Source of the DNA: Datura wrightii
Taxonomy: Eukaryota; Streptophyta; Magnoliopsida; Solanales; Solanaceae
Direction of reading: 5' to 3'
Length of the DNA: 64,000 bases
Assembly: GCA_035772735.1 (NCBI GenBank)
Contig: JASDFA010000019.1
Span: 68,548,001-68,612,000, forward strand
Positions within the stretch are counted from its first letter, which is position 1, and every line of letters starts with the position of its first letter. The notes below the pieces were generated by a model, which was not told where the DNA came from, searched no databases, and was given only the letters and a program-made list of their open reading frames with translations. Shown here piece by piece: positions 1-11,015 of the stretch. Made by a program: the position numbers and the translations under genes.

Positions 1-84
1 AAATTATTTCGATTTTATCAATTCCTAAAATAAAAAGTAAAGAAAATAAAATTTCAAACCTTTAAATATTAAATTTTCAAGGCT

Positions 85-232
85 AAGGGTAGTTTTAGAC
101 CAAAAGGTGGAAGGGGAGGGGTATTCTTGAGCCAAAACTAAAAGTTGAGGGTATTTTTAGACCAAAAGATGGAAAAAGAGTATTTATGAGCCATTTTTCA
201 TAGGTTTGGGGTAGTTTTGGCCCTTTTTTCTT
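85..232. repeat. Short minisatellite, unit about 60 bp, 2-3 degenerate copies
   Basis: Phrases of the type 'gggtagttttagaccaaaag' and 'gtattcttgagcca' recur about every 60 bp, with the third copy truncated ('gggtagttttggccc'). No coding potential is seen. It may be the edge of an unrecognised transposon; the unit boundaries are by eye. Confidence 0.5.
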
Positions 233-264
233 ATTTTAAGTAAAATAATTCTCATACTCTTATC

Positions 265-440
265 TATATTATTATACTAAAACCATGAGTGCTAATTGAA
301 CTTTTTGTTTTTCATTAAAAGATTCTACAATAGATAAAAATTTTATTTACTATTTTCTTTAACTAATTATTATTTAATTATTATCCTAATATTGAAAAAT
401 TTAAAATTTTAAAGTTTATAACTATTAAATCTTTACTTAT
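265..440 (+). repeat. Dispersed AT-rich repeat, Helitron-end-like (copy 1 of 3)
   Basis: This stretch resembles two others in the window (about 37595-37780 and 55040-55250): a 'tatattatattaaaag'-like start, then 'ttgaactttttgtt', 'ttcattaaaa' and 'ttatttactattt'. The start resembles the TC...ATATTAAAAG 5' ends of some plant Helitrons. No matching 3' end was found for this copy, so only the dispersed repeat is well supported. Confidence 0.4.
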
Positions 441-924
441 TTGTAAAAGGTAAGAATTTCTAATGGTTAGTATTTTAAAAAATTGATTAAATCTTGCTTC
501 TTAATTTTTTCCTTATTTGAACTATATTAAGTACTAACATTTAAGACTTTAAGATCAATTACAATTTTTTTAACTTATATCAATCATTTATTTATTAAAT
601 TAACTAATTATTCATCACAATATTTTAACTCACGTTATGAGAAAATAAATTAAAGAATGTAACTTTATTATGCATTAGTACATTGAATTCCTCCTTCTCC
701 TTCTTCTTCTTCGGTCTTTTTTTTTTTTAAAAAAAAGTCATAATCTAAAAAAAGAAAAGAAATAGAAGCGCAATATACTTTAAGTTGTTCCAATTAATCG
801 AGTGCTCTTGTTATTCACTCTCTTTAGTTAAATCTCTACTATTTGTTCCATTTCAATTTACATAAAGATGTTTGACTAGACACATAGGTTAAGAAAGAAA
901 AAAATTGAATCATCTCATAAAGGG
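441..924. other. AT-rich spacer, no gene seen
   Basis: The stretch is AT-rich with a short pyrimidine (TTC-like) run near 690-720 and poly-T/poly-A near 720-735. No convincing coding frame, RNA gene or transposon terminus was recognised. Confidence 0.5.
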
Positions 925-1174
925 TGTTAGCCAATATAATTGTTAGCAAATGGGCCTTAGGATTTTAGATAGTCCTATGGGCCTTAGGATTTTAGGTAGT
1001 CCTATGAGCATTAGGATTTTAGGTAGTCCTATTCCTATGGGCATTAGGATTTTAGTTTATGCCTATATATAGGCACCCCCTTCCCCATTCTAGATCATTG
1101 TATTCAATTCTCAGTTAGCCTTTTTGATTCTTTCTTTTCTTGTTCTTCAATAAAACCCTTGTTATATATCAACA

Positions 1175-1188
1175 TGGTATCAGAGCCA
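1175..1188 (+). other. Primer-binding site (initiator Met tRNA type)
   Basis: TGGTATCAGAGCCA directly follows the left LTR of the miniature copia derivative. This is the standard PBS of many plant copia and gypsy elements. Confidence 0.8.
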
Positions 1189-1248
1189 GGTCCATTCCCG
1201 TTTGGGCTCCTAGTCCACACGCCAGTCGGGTCTGGGTGTGAAGGGGGG

Positions 1249-1391
1249 TGTTAAGGTGGGTTAAAGTCCCACATTGGTTGGGGAATGGACCGATGGTTTA
1301 TTTATATGGACTTGGGCAATCCTCCCCTCATGAGCTAGCTTTTGAGGTTGAGTTAGGCCCAGGTGTCATATCTTTACATGGTATCAGAGCC
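1249..1391 (+). mobile_element. Small 130-bp LTR-like block with its own PPT and PBS
   Basis: Positions 1249-1378 start TGTTAAGG and end TTTACA, have a purine run (gaaggggggt) immediately upstream and TGGTATCAGAGCC at 1379-1391. PPT, LTR and PBS in that order is what the middle LTR of a tandem small LTR retrotransposon would show. It resembles SMART/TRIM-like LTRs with the 'cccacattggttgggga' core as I remember them. It lies inside the larger copia derivative. Confidence 0.55.
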
Positions 1392-1489
1392 AAAATAAGT
1401 CGATTCTTCCCTACTTATAAATAATCACTAATTTTCTCGGATCGAGTTGATGTTCTCCTGTGTTTGATGCTTCCGCTAAATTCGTTGTT

Positions 1490-1620
1490 GCTTTAGTTTG
1501 CTTTGGACAGCGTTGTACGATTGTCGTTGTTGGTTTGGTTTGATTTGGACGCCGTTGTTGGTTTGTATGATTGTCGTTGTTGGTTTGGTTTGATTTGAAC
1601 ACCGTTGTTGGTTTGTTTTG
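1490..1620. repeat. Tandem repeat in leader of miniature copia
   Basis: Blocks of 'cgttgttggtttg' and 'gtttgatttg' alternate two to three times. Reading frames across this stretch reflect the repeat and are not treated as genes. Confidence 0.55.
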
Positions 1621-1632
1621 TGACTAGGGTAT

Positions 1633-1743
1633 TTTGTTCCATCAGCCTTGCAGACTGCTGACCTTTTTACGAAGGCTCAGTCGACGTCTCGGTTTCGTTT
1701 CTTGTGTGATAAACTCTCAATGCTTATTACTGTCGCATTATGA
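1633..1743 (+). pseudogene. Copia pol C-terminal remnant (end of RNase H)
   Basis: The frame from 1633 reads through a motif of the type LQTADLFTKA and then FRFLCDKLSM before a TGA at 1741-1743. Plant copia polyproteins end in ADLFTKA...F..L..KLGM, so this is the last roughly 35 residues of RNase H. Everything upstream (gag, protease, integrase, RT) has been deleted and the frame opens directly out of leader repeats. It lies about 13 bases before the 3' LTR, the normal spacing. No enzyme could be made. Confidence 0.8.
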
Positions 1744-2296
1744 GTTTGAGGGGGAATGTTAGCCCATATAATTGTTAGCAAATGGGCCTTAGGATTTTAG
1801 GTAGTCCTACGGGCATTAGGATTTTAGATAGTCCTATGGGCATTAGGATTTTAGGTAGTCCTATTCCTATGGGCATCAGGATTTTAGTTTATGCCTATAT
1901 ATAGGCACCCCCTTCCCCATTCTAGATCATTGTATTCAATTCTCAGTTAGCCTTTTTGATTCTTTCTTTTCTTGTTCTTCAATAAAACCTTTGTTATTAC
2001 TAAATATTTAAAGTATGAAACCTCATAGCAAAATATCATTCACCTTTTTACCCTTTTAAAAATAGAGTTCACACTTGACAAAATAATTATTTAATTATGT
2101 TTTTTTAATATTTAAAATTTTAAATTAACTAAATATTATGTATTAAATCCTTCCTTATTTGAAATATATAAAAAATATTAATGTTTAGAAATTTCAAAGC
2201 GATTAAGATTTTATCTTTTAAAAAATAATTATACATTGATTAAAATTGTATTTATGATGCAAATCAATCTTATGTTTTGGACTTTTAAAAATATAA

Positions 2297-2455
2297 TTTG
2301 AAAAAAAGTTAGTCTGGTGCATAAAGTATCCCGCGTTAACAAGATCCGGAGAAGGATAGCACCCCCAAGGAGTGTGATATAGACATTCTACCCTAATGCA
2401 AGCATTAGTGATCGTTTTCACTAATCTTGATAAGTATTTCTTAGTTTGGACGACC
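2297..2455 (-). mobile_element. Degenerate SINE, Solanaceae TS/Au-like
   Basis: Read on the minus strand, the right part holds a decayed tRNA-derived head and the left part holds the body with 'ccttctccggatc', then 'tatgcaccagact' followed by a T-run. On the plus strand 'ggtgcataaagtatcccgcg', 'atccggagaagga', 'ccaaggagtg' and 'ctaatgcaagcattagtg' appear in the order expected of plant TS/Au SINE tails. The family name is from memory; the Pol III A box is not recognisable and no TSD was confirmed. Confidence 0.5.
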
Positions 2456-2459
2456 AATT

Positions 2460-3130
2460 ACAAATAAATAAATGCATTCGTAATATGATATCAATTTATT
2501 AATATCAAAATAAGCCAGTAGTAACTCACAATACTATTTTGTAAGTGCTGATTGTTTAAACTAATAATTTTATATTATGTGCTCTATTCTACTATAAAAT
2601 TTAGTATTACAATGTGTCTTCATAATGATAGTATTTTGTCAATAGCGTAGTAATAGAAAGTTGTAATAATTAACATAAAATATACATAAAATGCATGCAT
2701 TTAAGCACTCATTTAAAAGCAAATAATTTTTTATCTTTTAATCAAACGCTATTTCTACGACATTGTTGTTCATTAAAACAAGTATCATTTGAAGAAAGAA
2801 TTCTTATAGTAGATCAAACTTTTAAACATAATCATTTATTAATTTGAAATTTATAATTTTCTTTCTAAATTCTTATATTATTATACAAACACATTTTAAA
2901 ATAATATTTAGCTATTTTAAAAAATTTATCCTATTTAATATGAGGAACACGCATGAGACACACACGCTTAAACTAATGTATTAATAAGCGAATTACCAAA
3001 ATAATATAAAGATGTACCTAATTCAAACAATTTTAAAATAATATAAATTTTATATATAATCAGTACCATTGTAAAAGGAAACATGAGAAATTATTGACCG
3101 TCTAAGTGTGATATTTGATATACTCTTGAA
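2460..3130. other. AT-rich spacer, no gene seen
   Basis: No coding frame, RNA gene or clear repeat terminus was recognised. The stretch ends in a (TA)n run at about 3131-3149, just before the copia-C boundary. Confidence 0.5.
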
Positions 3131-3149
3131 TATATATATATATATATAT
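3131..3149. repeat. (TA)n microsatellite
   Basis: About nine to ten uninterrupted TA units. Confidence 0.9.
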
Positions 3150-3256
3150 CCATGAATAGAAAATAAAAAAAAACTATGATGAAACAGTAAAACTAAAAAC
3201 AAGAAGAATAAGGGAGAGAAGGAGAAGTTATTATTTCTCTTGAGGGATGATTTAAC

Positions 3257-3272
3257 CCCTCTATTTATAGGG
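3257..3272 (-). promoter_or_regulatory. TATA box in copia-C LTR
   Basis: The plus strand reads cctctatttataggg, so the minus strand carries CCCTATAAATAGAGG, a canonical plant TATA box. The same motif lies at the equivalent place in all LTRs of this family (near 37187, 41240, 43780, 44177 and 46176). Confidence 0.65.
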
Positions 3273-3406
3273 GAAGATTAACCCTAACTTAGACATTCAC
3301 TATAATACAAATACACATTAAGAGCTTATCTGATTGCAAAACTCATCCAATCCCAAGTTTATCCAGTTGCAAGCTTATCCAATGAATATCCATAATATAA
3401 TATATT

Positions 3407-5633
3407 TGTAATGACCTACATGTCGTTATGAGGGAAACAGACTTAGAACACTCGAAAAAGCTAGAATTTGTAGAAATTGGTTGCTAAAACAACTAAGTGT
3501 TAAAACATGACTTTTGGAGGAGGCTATTCGTTTCGTGAGATCGTTGCAGCAGTAGGATATCCGCTGCAGCGAGACCGTGGTAACGGTTAGAGTTCCGCCG
3601 TAACGGATCTGGAAATTAACCTCCAATCCATCGTAGAAATTTTATGATTGTTGTAGCGTGCCCGTTGATAGCTAAAATATGACCACTACAGTAGACGACG
3701 GGAATCAGAATGTGGATTTTAGTGAAATTTCTGGTGTTCTACCCCATTATTTTTAAAAACACGATCAGAAGGGTTAGAAGGCGATTTTTTCCTCCAGAGC
3801 AGTGAATTTCTCTCCCAAGGTAAGATTCTTGATTTCCTATCTCGATAATGAGTATTGTTGACCCTAGAATTCTTATAGACCCTTTAATGGTGAAATTTTG
3901 AATTAAGGAAACCCTAGGTTGATAGACTCGAGCTGGATCATGAGGAGTCAATGGGGTGGTTTGATTTGAAGTTTGAGGAGTATTGATCACTCCCCTAGGA
4001 TTACTTGCTAGAGAACGTGGATTATGCAGGAATTGAGATCTAGAACTAGGTGGAATTGGGGTTTTACTTTTGAATTGCTCTGAAGGAAAGGGTTTAAAAT
4101 TCTATGACCCTTATTCGAAGAGTAAATAATTAAATTACTCTATATTGTTGTTGTATATTTCAAACTTTCCAAAGCATTGAGAAAGAGTAAGGCTCATGTG
4201 GAGTACCTGATGTTTCGTACCCAAAACTCAAGGTAGGTTATGATTTCGAGGGATTAGACTCTATATAATAGCATGTATGTTTTGTGCAATGATGATATGT
4301 GATTGGTCTGTAGGCATTACTTGTTATGAGAAATTCTGTTGAATACACTATTGAAATGATGTGGTATTTGAACCACTATGAAACTGTGTTAAGTTGTTAA
4401 GTAATGATATTTTACATTGTTGTCGAGATGTATGTTGGTTTGTAATTATACACGTGAAGGAGAAAATTGTAAACTCCTACATGTTTAAATAATGCGCCTT
4501 ATTATATTTAGTTGATGAGAATGGTTAAAGATAGAAATAATATCTTATGATGAGAGGCTCGTGCCCGAGGGGAGCATCCGGGCAAGCGATATTGGTTGAG
4601 TGACTTGTGTCCAAGGAGAGCATCTGGATGAGCATATGAGTGTGAGAAGATACCATGCCGGTACAGTATATGGATTTCTAGAGTCCCCTGCAGCTCATGA
4701 TTGGAAGGGCAGAAATAAGACCCTCTAGCATGTGTACATTAATATTGATGATGGAGTGCTTATGGGGACATGGCGGAGGCATGTGCCTAAAATGTCACCC
4801 TTTGTTCTATTTTATTAATGTTGATGTTGTTATCCTTATGATGAAATGCTTAAACCGTATGCGATGATGAGTAGATGCGAATTGATGTCAAAAGCTCATG
4901 TATCCTCTGATTAAATATACGAGTGTGTGAATTGTTGAAAACTGGTGAATTGATGAAGTAAAGCTAAGTCAAGCTACTGCCTTGAGCAGTACCGCTGCAG
5001 CGGAACCACTTCCACCACGGTGAGACCGCTACAGCAAAAGACCCAATCCAGTGAGCAGGCCAGGTGTCACCTGTGTAAAGCCAGTGTACTTGAAATGTTG
5101 TTGTTCTTATATTTAATATTTGGGATTGGTTTTATATTATTGTTGCCTTAATTATATGTTATTATGTAAGGTTAGTTGATGATGCCTACCAATACCATAT
5201 TTCATACTGACCCTACTCCTGCACTTCTTTTCTAAGTGTAGAATTCTATCTAGGAAGCTCCTCTCGTCCTCACATATAAACAACAGTGATTTCTCTTGAA
5301 AGGTGGGCGAGCGTGATGGCGAGCAGTCCCATTCTTTCGATGAAGATGTCCCTCCTCCAAACATTGCAATATTTTTTTATTTTAGTTTAAATATTTCTAG
5401 ACTTGTAATTAGACATTAAAGTGCAATGACTTTCGGGTCTTGGGAGATTTTGATGTTTTTGAGTTTAGTTGGTTAAATACAATTTTCAGATATTGCAATT
5501 CATTTAATTTTAGCATATTGTTATTTCTTCTTGTGTGGTTGATGACGGGATAGTTTTTGAGAATCGTTGGTTTGCCCACTAGAGGGTGGGGGGGTTAGTG
5601 TGGGAGTCAATCATATCCATTTGGGTCGTGACA
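3407..5633 (+). repeat. 5' LTR of Tekay-A
   Basis: It starts TGTAATGACC and ends GGGTCGTGACA, directly before the PBS. Paired with 28001-30225. The interior contains no convincing gene; small antisense frames such as 3739-3990 occur in both LTRs and are LTR sequence. Confidence 0.88.
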
Positions 5634-5637
5634 AAGT

Positions 5638-5650
5638 TGGTATCAGAGTC
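5638..5650 (+). other. Primer-binding site of Tekay-A
   Basis: TGGTATCAGAGTC begins four bases after the LTR end. It matches the Met-tRNA type PBS with one change near its end. Confidence 0.8.
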
Positions 5651-5853
5651 CTAGGTTCGTTGATCTCATTACACTAAGATGGGTCTAGTAGAGTCTCACG
5701 GATCGGTGCGGAGACATCCGTAACTTATCTTCGAGAGGCTATAGGAATTTAGGAAAACTCCTTTATTCTGTCCTTTCATGTGATTACTTGATTTCAATTA
5801 GTATCTGGTGATCCAAATTGGTATCTGACAATTGTTATTTCTTTCTCCCATGG

Positions 5854-7150
5854 ATGGTGAGAACACGTACTAACGGAGTCAGAGACGAAGCACCCGAGCC
5901 ACCACCAGCAGCAGTAGTCCGCGGTAGAGGAAGGGGCCAAGGATGTGGGTGAAGGCCTGCCTCAGCTAGAGGAGGGGCTCGCGCTCTTGCTCTGGTCAGA
6001 GAGAGGTTGACATCTTCGGTATTGCCCGCGGTTCAAGACAGGGTGGCAGTAGAGGTAGAGGTACCGATGCAGGGAGAGGTTCCTACCGCTCCAGCATCCT
6101 CCGAGGTTTTATCTTAGATTCTAAATCTCTTGAGTGGCCTCGTAGGTAATGGGGCAGCGCCAGAAACTCTTGCCGGACAGCAATCAAAGATCCAGCATGT
6201 GGTTGCGGTGGCTCCTCATATTGATGACATGTCTAAGGCAGTCATTTTTTCCAGGCCAATGGTTGGGCCTTTCATGACAGAGGAAGAGTTATGATTTGTT
6301 CTGGAGGTCCACTAAGATGAAGACTCCCACTTTTTATGGGACTGAGAAGGAGGATGCATATGAGTTTATTATCAACTGTCATGAGAGGCTCCACAAAATG
6401 GGGGAAGTGGAGAAGTATGGGGTGGAGTTCATAACCTTCCAGCTGATAGGTGATGCAAAGCTCTGGTGGAGAGCTTTTGTGGAGTGTAGACCAGCAGGAT
6501 CACCACCATTGACTTGGACCCAGTTCTACTCCAAGTTTTTGGAGAAATATGTACCTGGTACCTTGGGAGATAGGAGACGGGATGAGTTCACCCCCACGAG
6601 TAGGGGAGCTCTTCTGTTGCTGCATACGAGGCCCGATTCCATTCACTATCCAGGTAGGCTTTACCCCTACTTCCCACAAAGAAAGAGAGGATCAGGCGGT
6701 TTGTTAAGGGTCCGAATGTGGATCTCTAGTTATCATCCCTCCAGATGGTTTCCTCAAGTTAAACTTTTCAAGAGGTGGTAGAATATGTGAAGAACATAGA
6801 GGGGGTGAAACAAGAAGGGTATGACAATAATGCTGAGAAGAAGTCTCGGAGTGTGGGTTCCTATAGTGGCCCTATTATTAGGACACCGGTACTGCAGGGT
6901 TCCTCTGGGCATCCTATTCAGTCGGTTATGCCAGTGTCAGCCGAAGATCCGCCAGGGATAGCTCCACGATCATCAGGCACAGTCGAGGGTATTCAGCTTG
7001 TTCGGCCAGACTTCGGGGCTCATCCTATTTCTATTTTTCTGACTTAGAGGCCAGTGATCGAGAAGGTATGCCACGAGTGTGAGGAGTATAGCCACATTTG
7101 CAGATGGTGTCCTAGTTCTGGCCAGGGTGGACATATCATTTGGCACCCAA
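5854..7150 (+). pseudogene. gag: Tekay-A gag (capsid and nucleocapsid), broken
   Basis: Gag would form the cytoplasmic particle that packages element RNA. The likely start is ATG 5854 (MVRTRTN..., a usual opening for this group), followed by a proline-rich stretch. The capsid core is seen at about 6296-6590 in another frame: it has FYGTEKEDAYEF, a LIGDAKLWW-like motif and FLEKYVPG, as in retrotransposon gag proteins. A CCHC zinc knuckle (C-x2-C-x4-H-x4-C) lies at 7069-7107. Several stops and frameshifts separate these blocks; an early stop falls about 35 codons after the start. Nothing full length can be translated. Confidence 0.78.
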
Positions 7151-7375
7151 CTCCTCGAGCTCCGCCCTTCCCGGAAGAGAAAGCAGTGTGTTCAGCAGAG
7201 ATCGTCCATAGCTTGACGAGGTAGTCAGCCAGGTATCAGAGGTGGTGCTCAACAGAGTAGAGGAGGTGCTCATGTGGGTAGGGGTGGCACAGCCCAACTA
7301 GAGGGGGGAGGGGGTTCTCATGCGGGTGTTCAGGCCCATTTTTATGCTTTCCCTAGTAGGCCATAGGCAGAGGCT

Positions 7376-7915
7376 TCAGATGTCATTATTATAGGTACTA
7401 TCCTTGTCTGTGACCGAGTGGCTACGACATTGTTTTATCCGGGTTCTACTTTTTATTATGTGTCTACTTACTTTGCTTTGGGATTGAAATTTGTTTGTGA
7501 TGTGCTTTTTGTCCCTATTCATGTGTCTACTCGTGTTGGGGACTCTATGGTGTTTGATGGAGTATGTCTTGCATGTTCTGTGGATTTCATAGGTTGTGAA
7601 ACTCAGGCTGATTTGGTGATATGAGACATGGTAAATTTTGATGTGATTCTGAGAATGAGCTAGTTGTCTACTTACCATGCTATTCTATATTGTCATGCTA
7701 AGACCATCACTATATCGAGGCCAGGGTATTCCAAGTTGGAGTTGAAAGGGAATTGTAGCCTTGCTCCTAAGAAACTCATCCCTTACATTCATGCCCATAA
7801 GTTGATAGAGCGGGATTGTTCAACATATCTAGCGCATATTCGGGATACTAATTTAGAGAGTCCTTCCATTGAGCCGGTCCTGATTGTTTGTGAGTTTTTA
7901 GAGGTTTCCCTGTAG
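7376..7915 (+). pseudogene. Tekay-A aspartic protease, catalytic Asp lost
   Basis: The retropepsin would cut the Gag-Pol polyprotein. The active-site region at about 7435-7465 reads LFYPGSTFYYVS where related plant gypsy elements have LFDPGS, so the catalytic Asp codon appears to have become Tyr. Downstream the LVI-DMVNFDVIL stretch (about 7610-7650) matches the flap and second conserved region but contains a stop, and another stop follows in what is normally the GMDWL motif. It lies directly after the gag zinc knuckle and before RT, as expected. Confidence 0.72.
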
Positions 7916-7984
7916 ACCTGTTTGGCATGCCACCAGACCGTGATATTGATTTATGTATAGATTTAGAGCCAGGGACTTGACCCA

Positions 7985-8760
7985 TTTCTATTCCACCATA
8001 TCGAACGGCACCTACTGAGTTGAGAGAACTCAAGGAATAGTTGCAAGAGTTTCTTAGTAAAGTTTTATTAGGCCGAGTGTCTCTCCATGGGGCGCTCCAA
8101 TTTTGTTTGTGAGAAGAAGGATAGTAGCATGCAGATGTGCATTGATTACCGTCAGTTGAACAAGGTAACTATTCAAAACAAGTACTCTCTTTCTTGAATA
8201 GATGATTTGTTTGATCAGTTACAGGGAGTGTCTATGCTTTCAAAGATTGACTTGAGGTCGGGTTATCATCAGCTGAAGATTTAGGCTGAGGATATTCCCA
8301 GAACAGCCTTCCAGGCTAGGTATGAGCATTATGAGTTTTTGGTCATATCGTTCAGACTCAATAATGCCCCAGCTGCGTTCATGTGTCTGATGAATGGTAT
8401 CTTCAAACCTTACCTAGATTCCTTTGTGATTGTGTTTATTGACGATATATTGGTGTATTTTAAGACCAAACAGGGTCATGAGAATCATTTGAGAATAGTG
8501 TTGGGTTGCTTAATGAGAAGCAGTTGTATGCCAAATTTTCTAAATGTGGGTTCTGGTTGGATTCGGTGTCTTTTCTGGGGCATGTGGTCTCCAAGGAGGG
8601 AATCAAAGGCGATCCACAAAAGGTGGAGGCGGTTAGAAACTGGGCTAGACCAACTACCGTGATAGAAATTTGGAGTTTTGCGGGACTGGCCAATTACTAC
8701 CATCGGTTTGTGAAGGGTTTTACATCTATTGCCTCGGTGGTCGAAGAAATGTGAAGCGAG
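7985..8760 (+). pseudogene. Tekay-A reverse transcriptase, broken
   Basis: The RT copies element RNA into cDNA. Motifs in order: MCIDYRQLNKV (about 8137-8165), DDLFDQLQG, SKIDLRSGYHQ (about 8240-8270), TAFQARYEHYEF, and the catalytic FIDDILVY (about 8437-8460), with both Asp residues present. Downstream, FLGHVVSKEGI and FAGLANYYHRFV (8560-8710) mark the connection region. Stops interrupt the frame near 8037, 8196 and 8283, and a frameshift lies near 8500. The first and third look like CAG to TAG changes. The palm domain is otherwise well kept, but the protein cannot be made. Confidence 0.85.
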
Positions 8761-8799
8761 TTTACAGAAGCTCAAGACTCTGTTAACCACATAACCTAT

Positions 8800-9185
8800 C
8801 CTAGCATTACCAGTGGAAGGTAAAGATTTCCTTGTTTATTGTGATGCCTCACAGTCTGGGTTGGGTGTTGTGTTAATGCAGGAAGGATAGGTCATTGCTT
8901 ATGCTTCAAGGCAGTTGAAAGTGCATGAAAAAAATTACTCCACGTATGACCTGGAGCTAGAAGCGGTGGTGTTTGCTCTAAAAATCTGGAGGCATTATTT
9001 GTATGGGGCTCGTTGTGAGGTATTCACAGATCATTGCAGCCTGCAATATATGTTTTTCTAGAAGGATCTCAACTTGAGGCAGAGAATATTTATGGAACTG
9101 CTCGAGGACTATGACTTCACCATTCTGTACCACCCAGAAAAGGCTAATATGGTGGCAGATGCGTTGAGTCGGAAAGTAGTGAGCT
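8800..9185 (+). pseudogene. Tekay-A RNase H, broken
   Basis: RNase H removes the RNA strand from the RNA-DNA hybrid. Visible motifs are VYCDASQSGLGVVLMQ, IAYASRQLKVHEKNY, LELEAVVFALKIWRHYLYG, FTDHCSLQY and MVADALSRK, in the usual order and giving the Asp/Glu/Asp/Asp active-site set. A stop after MQEG and another before KDLNLRQR interrupt the frame. It follows RT directly and precedes integrase, the normal gypsy layout. Confidence 0.82.
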
Positions 9186-9459
9186 TGCTTGAAAGCTACT
9201 CGGAAACTGATGACCAAGGAAGTTCACAAACTGGAAAACAGTTTGGTGAGGCTATCTTTGATAGAAGCTGGTGGAATATTAGCTAGTGTGGAGGCTAAAT
9301 CATCCTTGTTGGAAGAAATCAAAACAAGGCAGCTTGAGGATGAGAAGCTGGGTAAGATCAAAAATAAAGTTATGCGGGGAGAAGCTAAGGAAGCGGTGCT
9401 AGATGGTGAAGGGATCCTAAGAATAAAAGGACGCGTGCGTGTTCCCCGAGTTGGTGAGC

Positions 9460-10205
9460 TAATTTAGATTCTCCTAGCAAAAGCTTACAACTCGAGGTAC
9501 TCCATTCATCTTGGAGTTACCAAAATATACCGTGACTTGAAGCAACACTATTAGTGGGGAAGGATGAAGAGAGATATTGTAGAGCAGAGCATGTTGCCCG
9601 GTGTTTGAATTGCCAGGAGGTGAAATACGAACACCAGAAGCCTGGGGGAAATACTTCAGAGGATGTCTATCACCAAGTGGAAATGGGAGAGGATAGTTAT
9701 AGATTTCATAGTTGGTCTTCCAAAGACTCTGGGAAAGTTTTGACTCCATTTGGGTCATTATGGACAGATTGACCAAGTCTTCTCACTTTGTACCTGTCCA
9801 AGTGACTTATAATGCCGAGAAGTTGGTCAAGCTGTACATGAAGGAAGTGATTTGGTTGCATGGGTGCCAATGTCGATTGCATCTGATAGGGGTACTCAGT
9901 TCACCTCTCATTTCTGGAGGACCTTGTAGGAAGAGTTGGGCACCGGGTTGGACTTGAGCACAGCCTTCGATCCTTAAACATATGGACAGTCGAAAAGGAC
10001 TATTCAAGTGTTAGAGGATATAATTCGAGCTTGTGTTATATATTTTGGGGGCTATTAGGATAAATTTCTACCCTTAGCAGAGTTCGCTTACAACAACAAC
10101 TATCACTAGAGCATTGACATTGCACCATTTGAAACTCCGTATGGGAGGAAATATAGGTCTCCAATCGGTTGGTTTGATGTATTTGAGGTTAGGTCCTGGA
10201 GAATT
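9460..10205 (+). pseudogene. Tekay-A integrase, frameshifted and catalytically altered
   Basis: Integrase inserts the cDNA into the chromosome. The N-terminal zinc-finger region survives (YSIHLG..., CLNCQEVKYEHQKPGG at about 9604-9645). The core shows VIDFIVGLP (first Asp, about 9700) and SDRGTQFTS (second Asp at 9885-9887). The third catalytic position reads GQSKRTIQ at 9984-10004 where relatives have Glu before RTIQ, so the DDE Glu codon appears to be Lys (9993-9995). Several frameshifts and stops are also present. Confidence 0.78.
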
Positions 10206-10208
10206 GAC

Positions 10209-10705
10209 TTGCTGAAAAAATCTTTAGAAAAAGTTCGCATAATTCAAGAGCGTCTGGTGGCAACTCAAAGTAGACAAAAGCAGTATGCGGACAAGAAGGT
10301 GAGAGATATGGAGTTTATGGAGGGAGAGCAAGTTCTACTCAAGGTATCCCACATGAAGAGGGTGATGAGGTTTGGTAAGCGGGGCAAGCTTAGCCCAAGG
10401 TACATTGGACCATTTAAGATCCTACGACAAGTGAGGGAAGTAGCTTATGAGTTGGTGTTGCCACCAGGATTGTCTGGGGTACATATGACGTTCCATGTGT
10501 CAATGTTAAAGAAGTATCACGGAGATGGCACTTACATTATTAAATGGAACTCTGTGCTACTCGATGAGAATTTGTCCTATGAGAAGGAGCCGGTGACGAT
10601 TTTGGATAGAGAGGTTCGGAAGCCGAGGTCAAAGGAGATTCTGACGGTAAAGGTCTAGTGGAAGATCGTCCTATATAGGAAGCCACTTGAAAGACAGAAG
10701 CTAAT
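10209..10705 (+). pseudogene. Tekay-A integrase C-terminus with chromodomain-like tail
   Basis: A 149-codon open stretch carries QKQYADKKVRDMEF, LLKVSHMKRVMRFGK, GKLSPRYIGPF and FHVSMLKKYHGD, the conserved integrase C-terminal (GPY/F) module, then EPVTILDREVRKPRSKEI, the start of the chromovirus chromodomain region. In intact relatives the tail goes on with a V-x-W...TWE block; here only the VKV-stop-W start is visible before the reading frame fails. This tail is the main reason to call the element a chromovirus (Tekay/Del-like). Confidence 0.8.
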
Positions 10706-10802
10706 ATGCAAACCAAATATCCTCAGTTGTTTGTGGAATCCAATATGTTCTCTCCCTTCCTTTTATTGTAGGCCATTCGGGGATGAACGGTGTTTTATTG
10801 GT

Positions 10803-10981
10803 TGTTGACACCCAAGTTTGTCCCGCCTTTCTTTCAAATTATTTCTTTATATTTTTAATAATTTTGATATTTTTAAGAATGCTCATTTATTTTATTGAAA
10901 TTAGGCGTTTTAATATCATCGTTATACATATTAGCATAACCCATAAATTATTTATTTATTTAAACTGGCGACATAACTTAC

Positions 10982-11015
<34 letters not shown>

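Larger units (their letters stand above)
925..2000 (+). mobile_element. Miniature Ty1-copia derivative with two related LTRs
   Basis: Two direct copies of an about 250-bp LTR (925-1174 and 1757-about 2000) begin TGTTAGCC and share the repeated phrase 'ttaggattttag', a palindromic TATA-like 'cctatatatagg' and an 'aataaaacc' tail. The left LTR ends AACA and is followed at 1175 by TGGTATCAGAGCC, the classic initiator-Met tRNA primer-binding site. The right LTR is preceded by a purine tract (gagggggaa). Only about 580 bp of internal sequence remain, including the last codons of a copia pol gene and a foreign LTR-like block. The right LTR lacks its last few bases and no TSD was found. It is non-autonomous and TRIM-like in size. 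Confidence 0.8.

Noticed and set aside
1175..1391. TGGTATCAGAGCC motifs as tRNA gene pieces
   Set aside because: They are primer-binding sites next to LTR ends; no cloverleaf-forming sequence surrounds them.
3739..3990. Antisense ORF in Tekay-A LTR, also present at 28312-28692
   Set aside because: Its occurrence in both places is explained by the LTR pair; no domain is recognisable.
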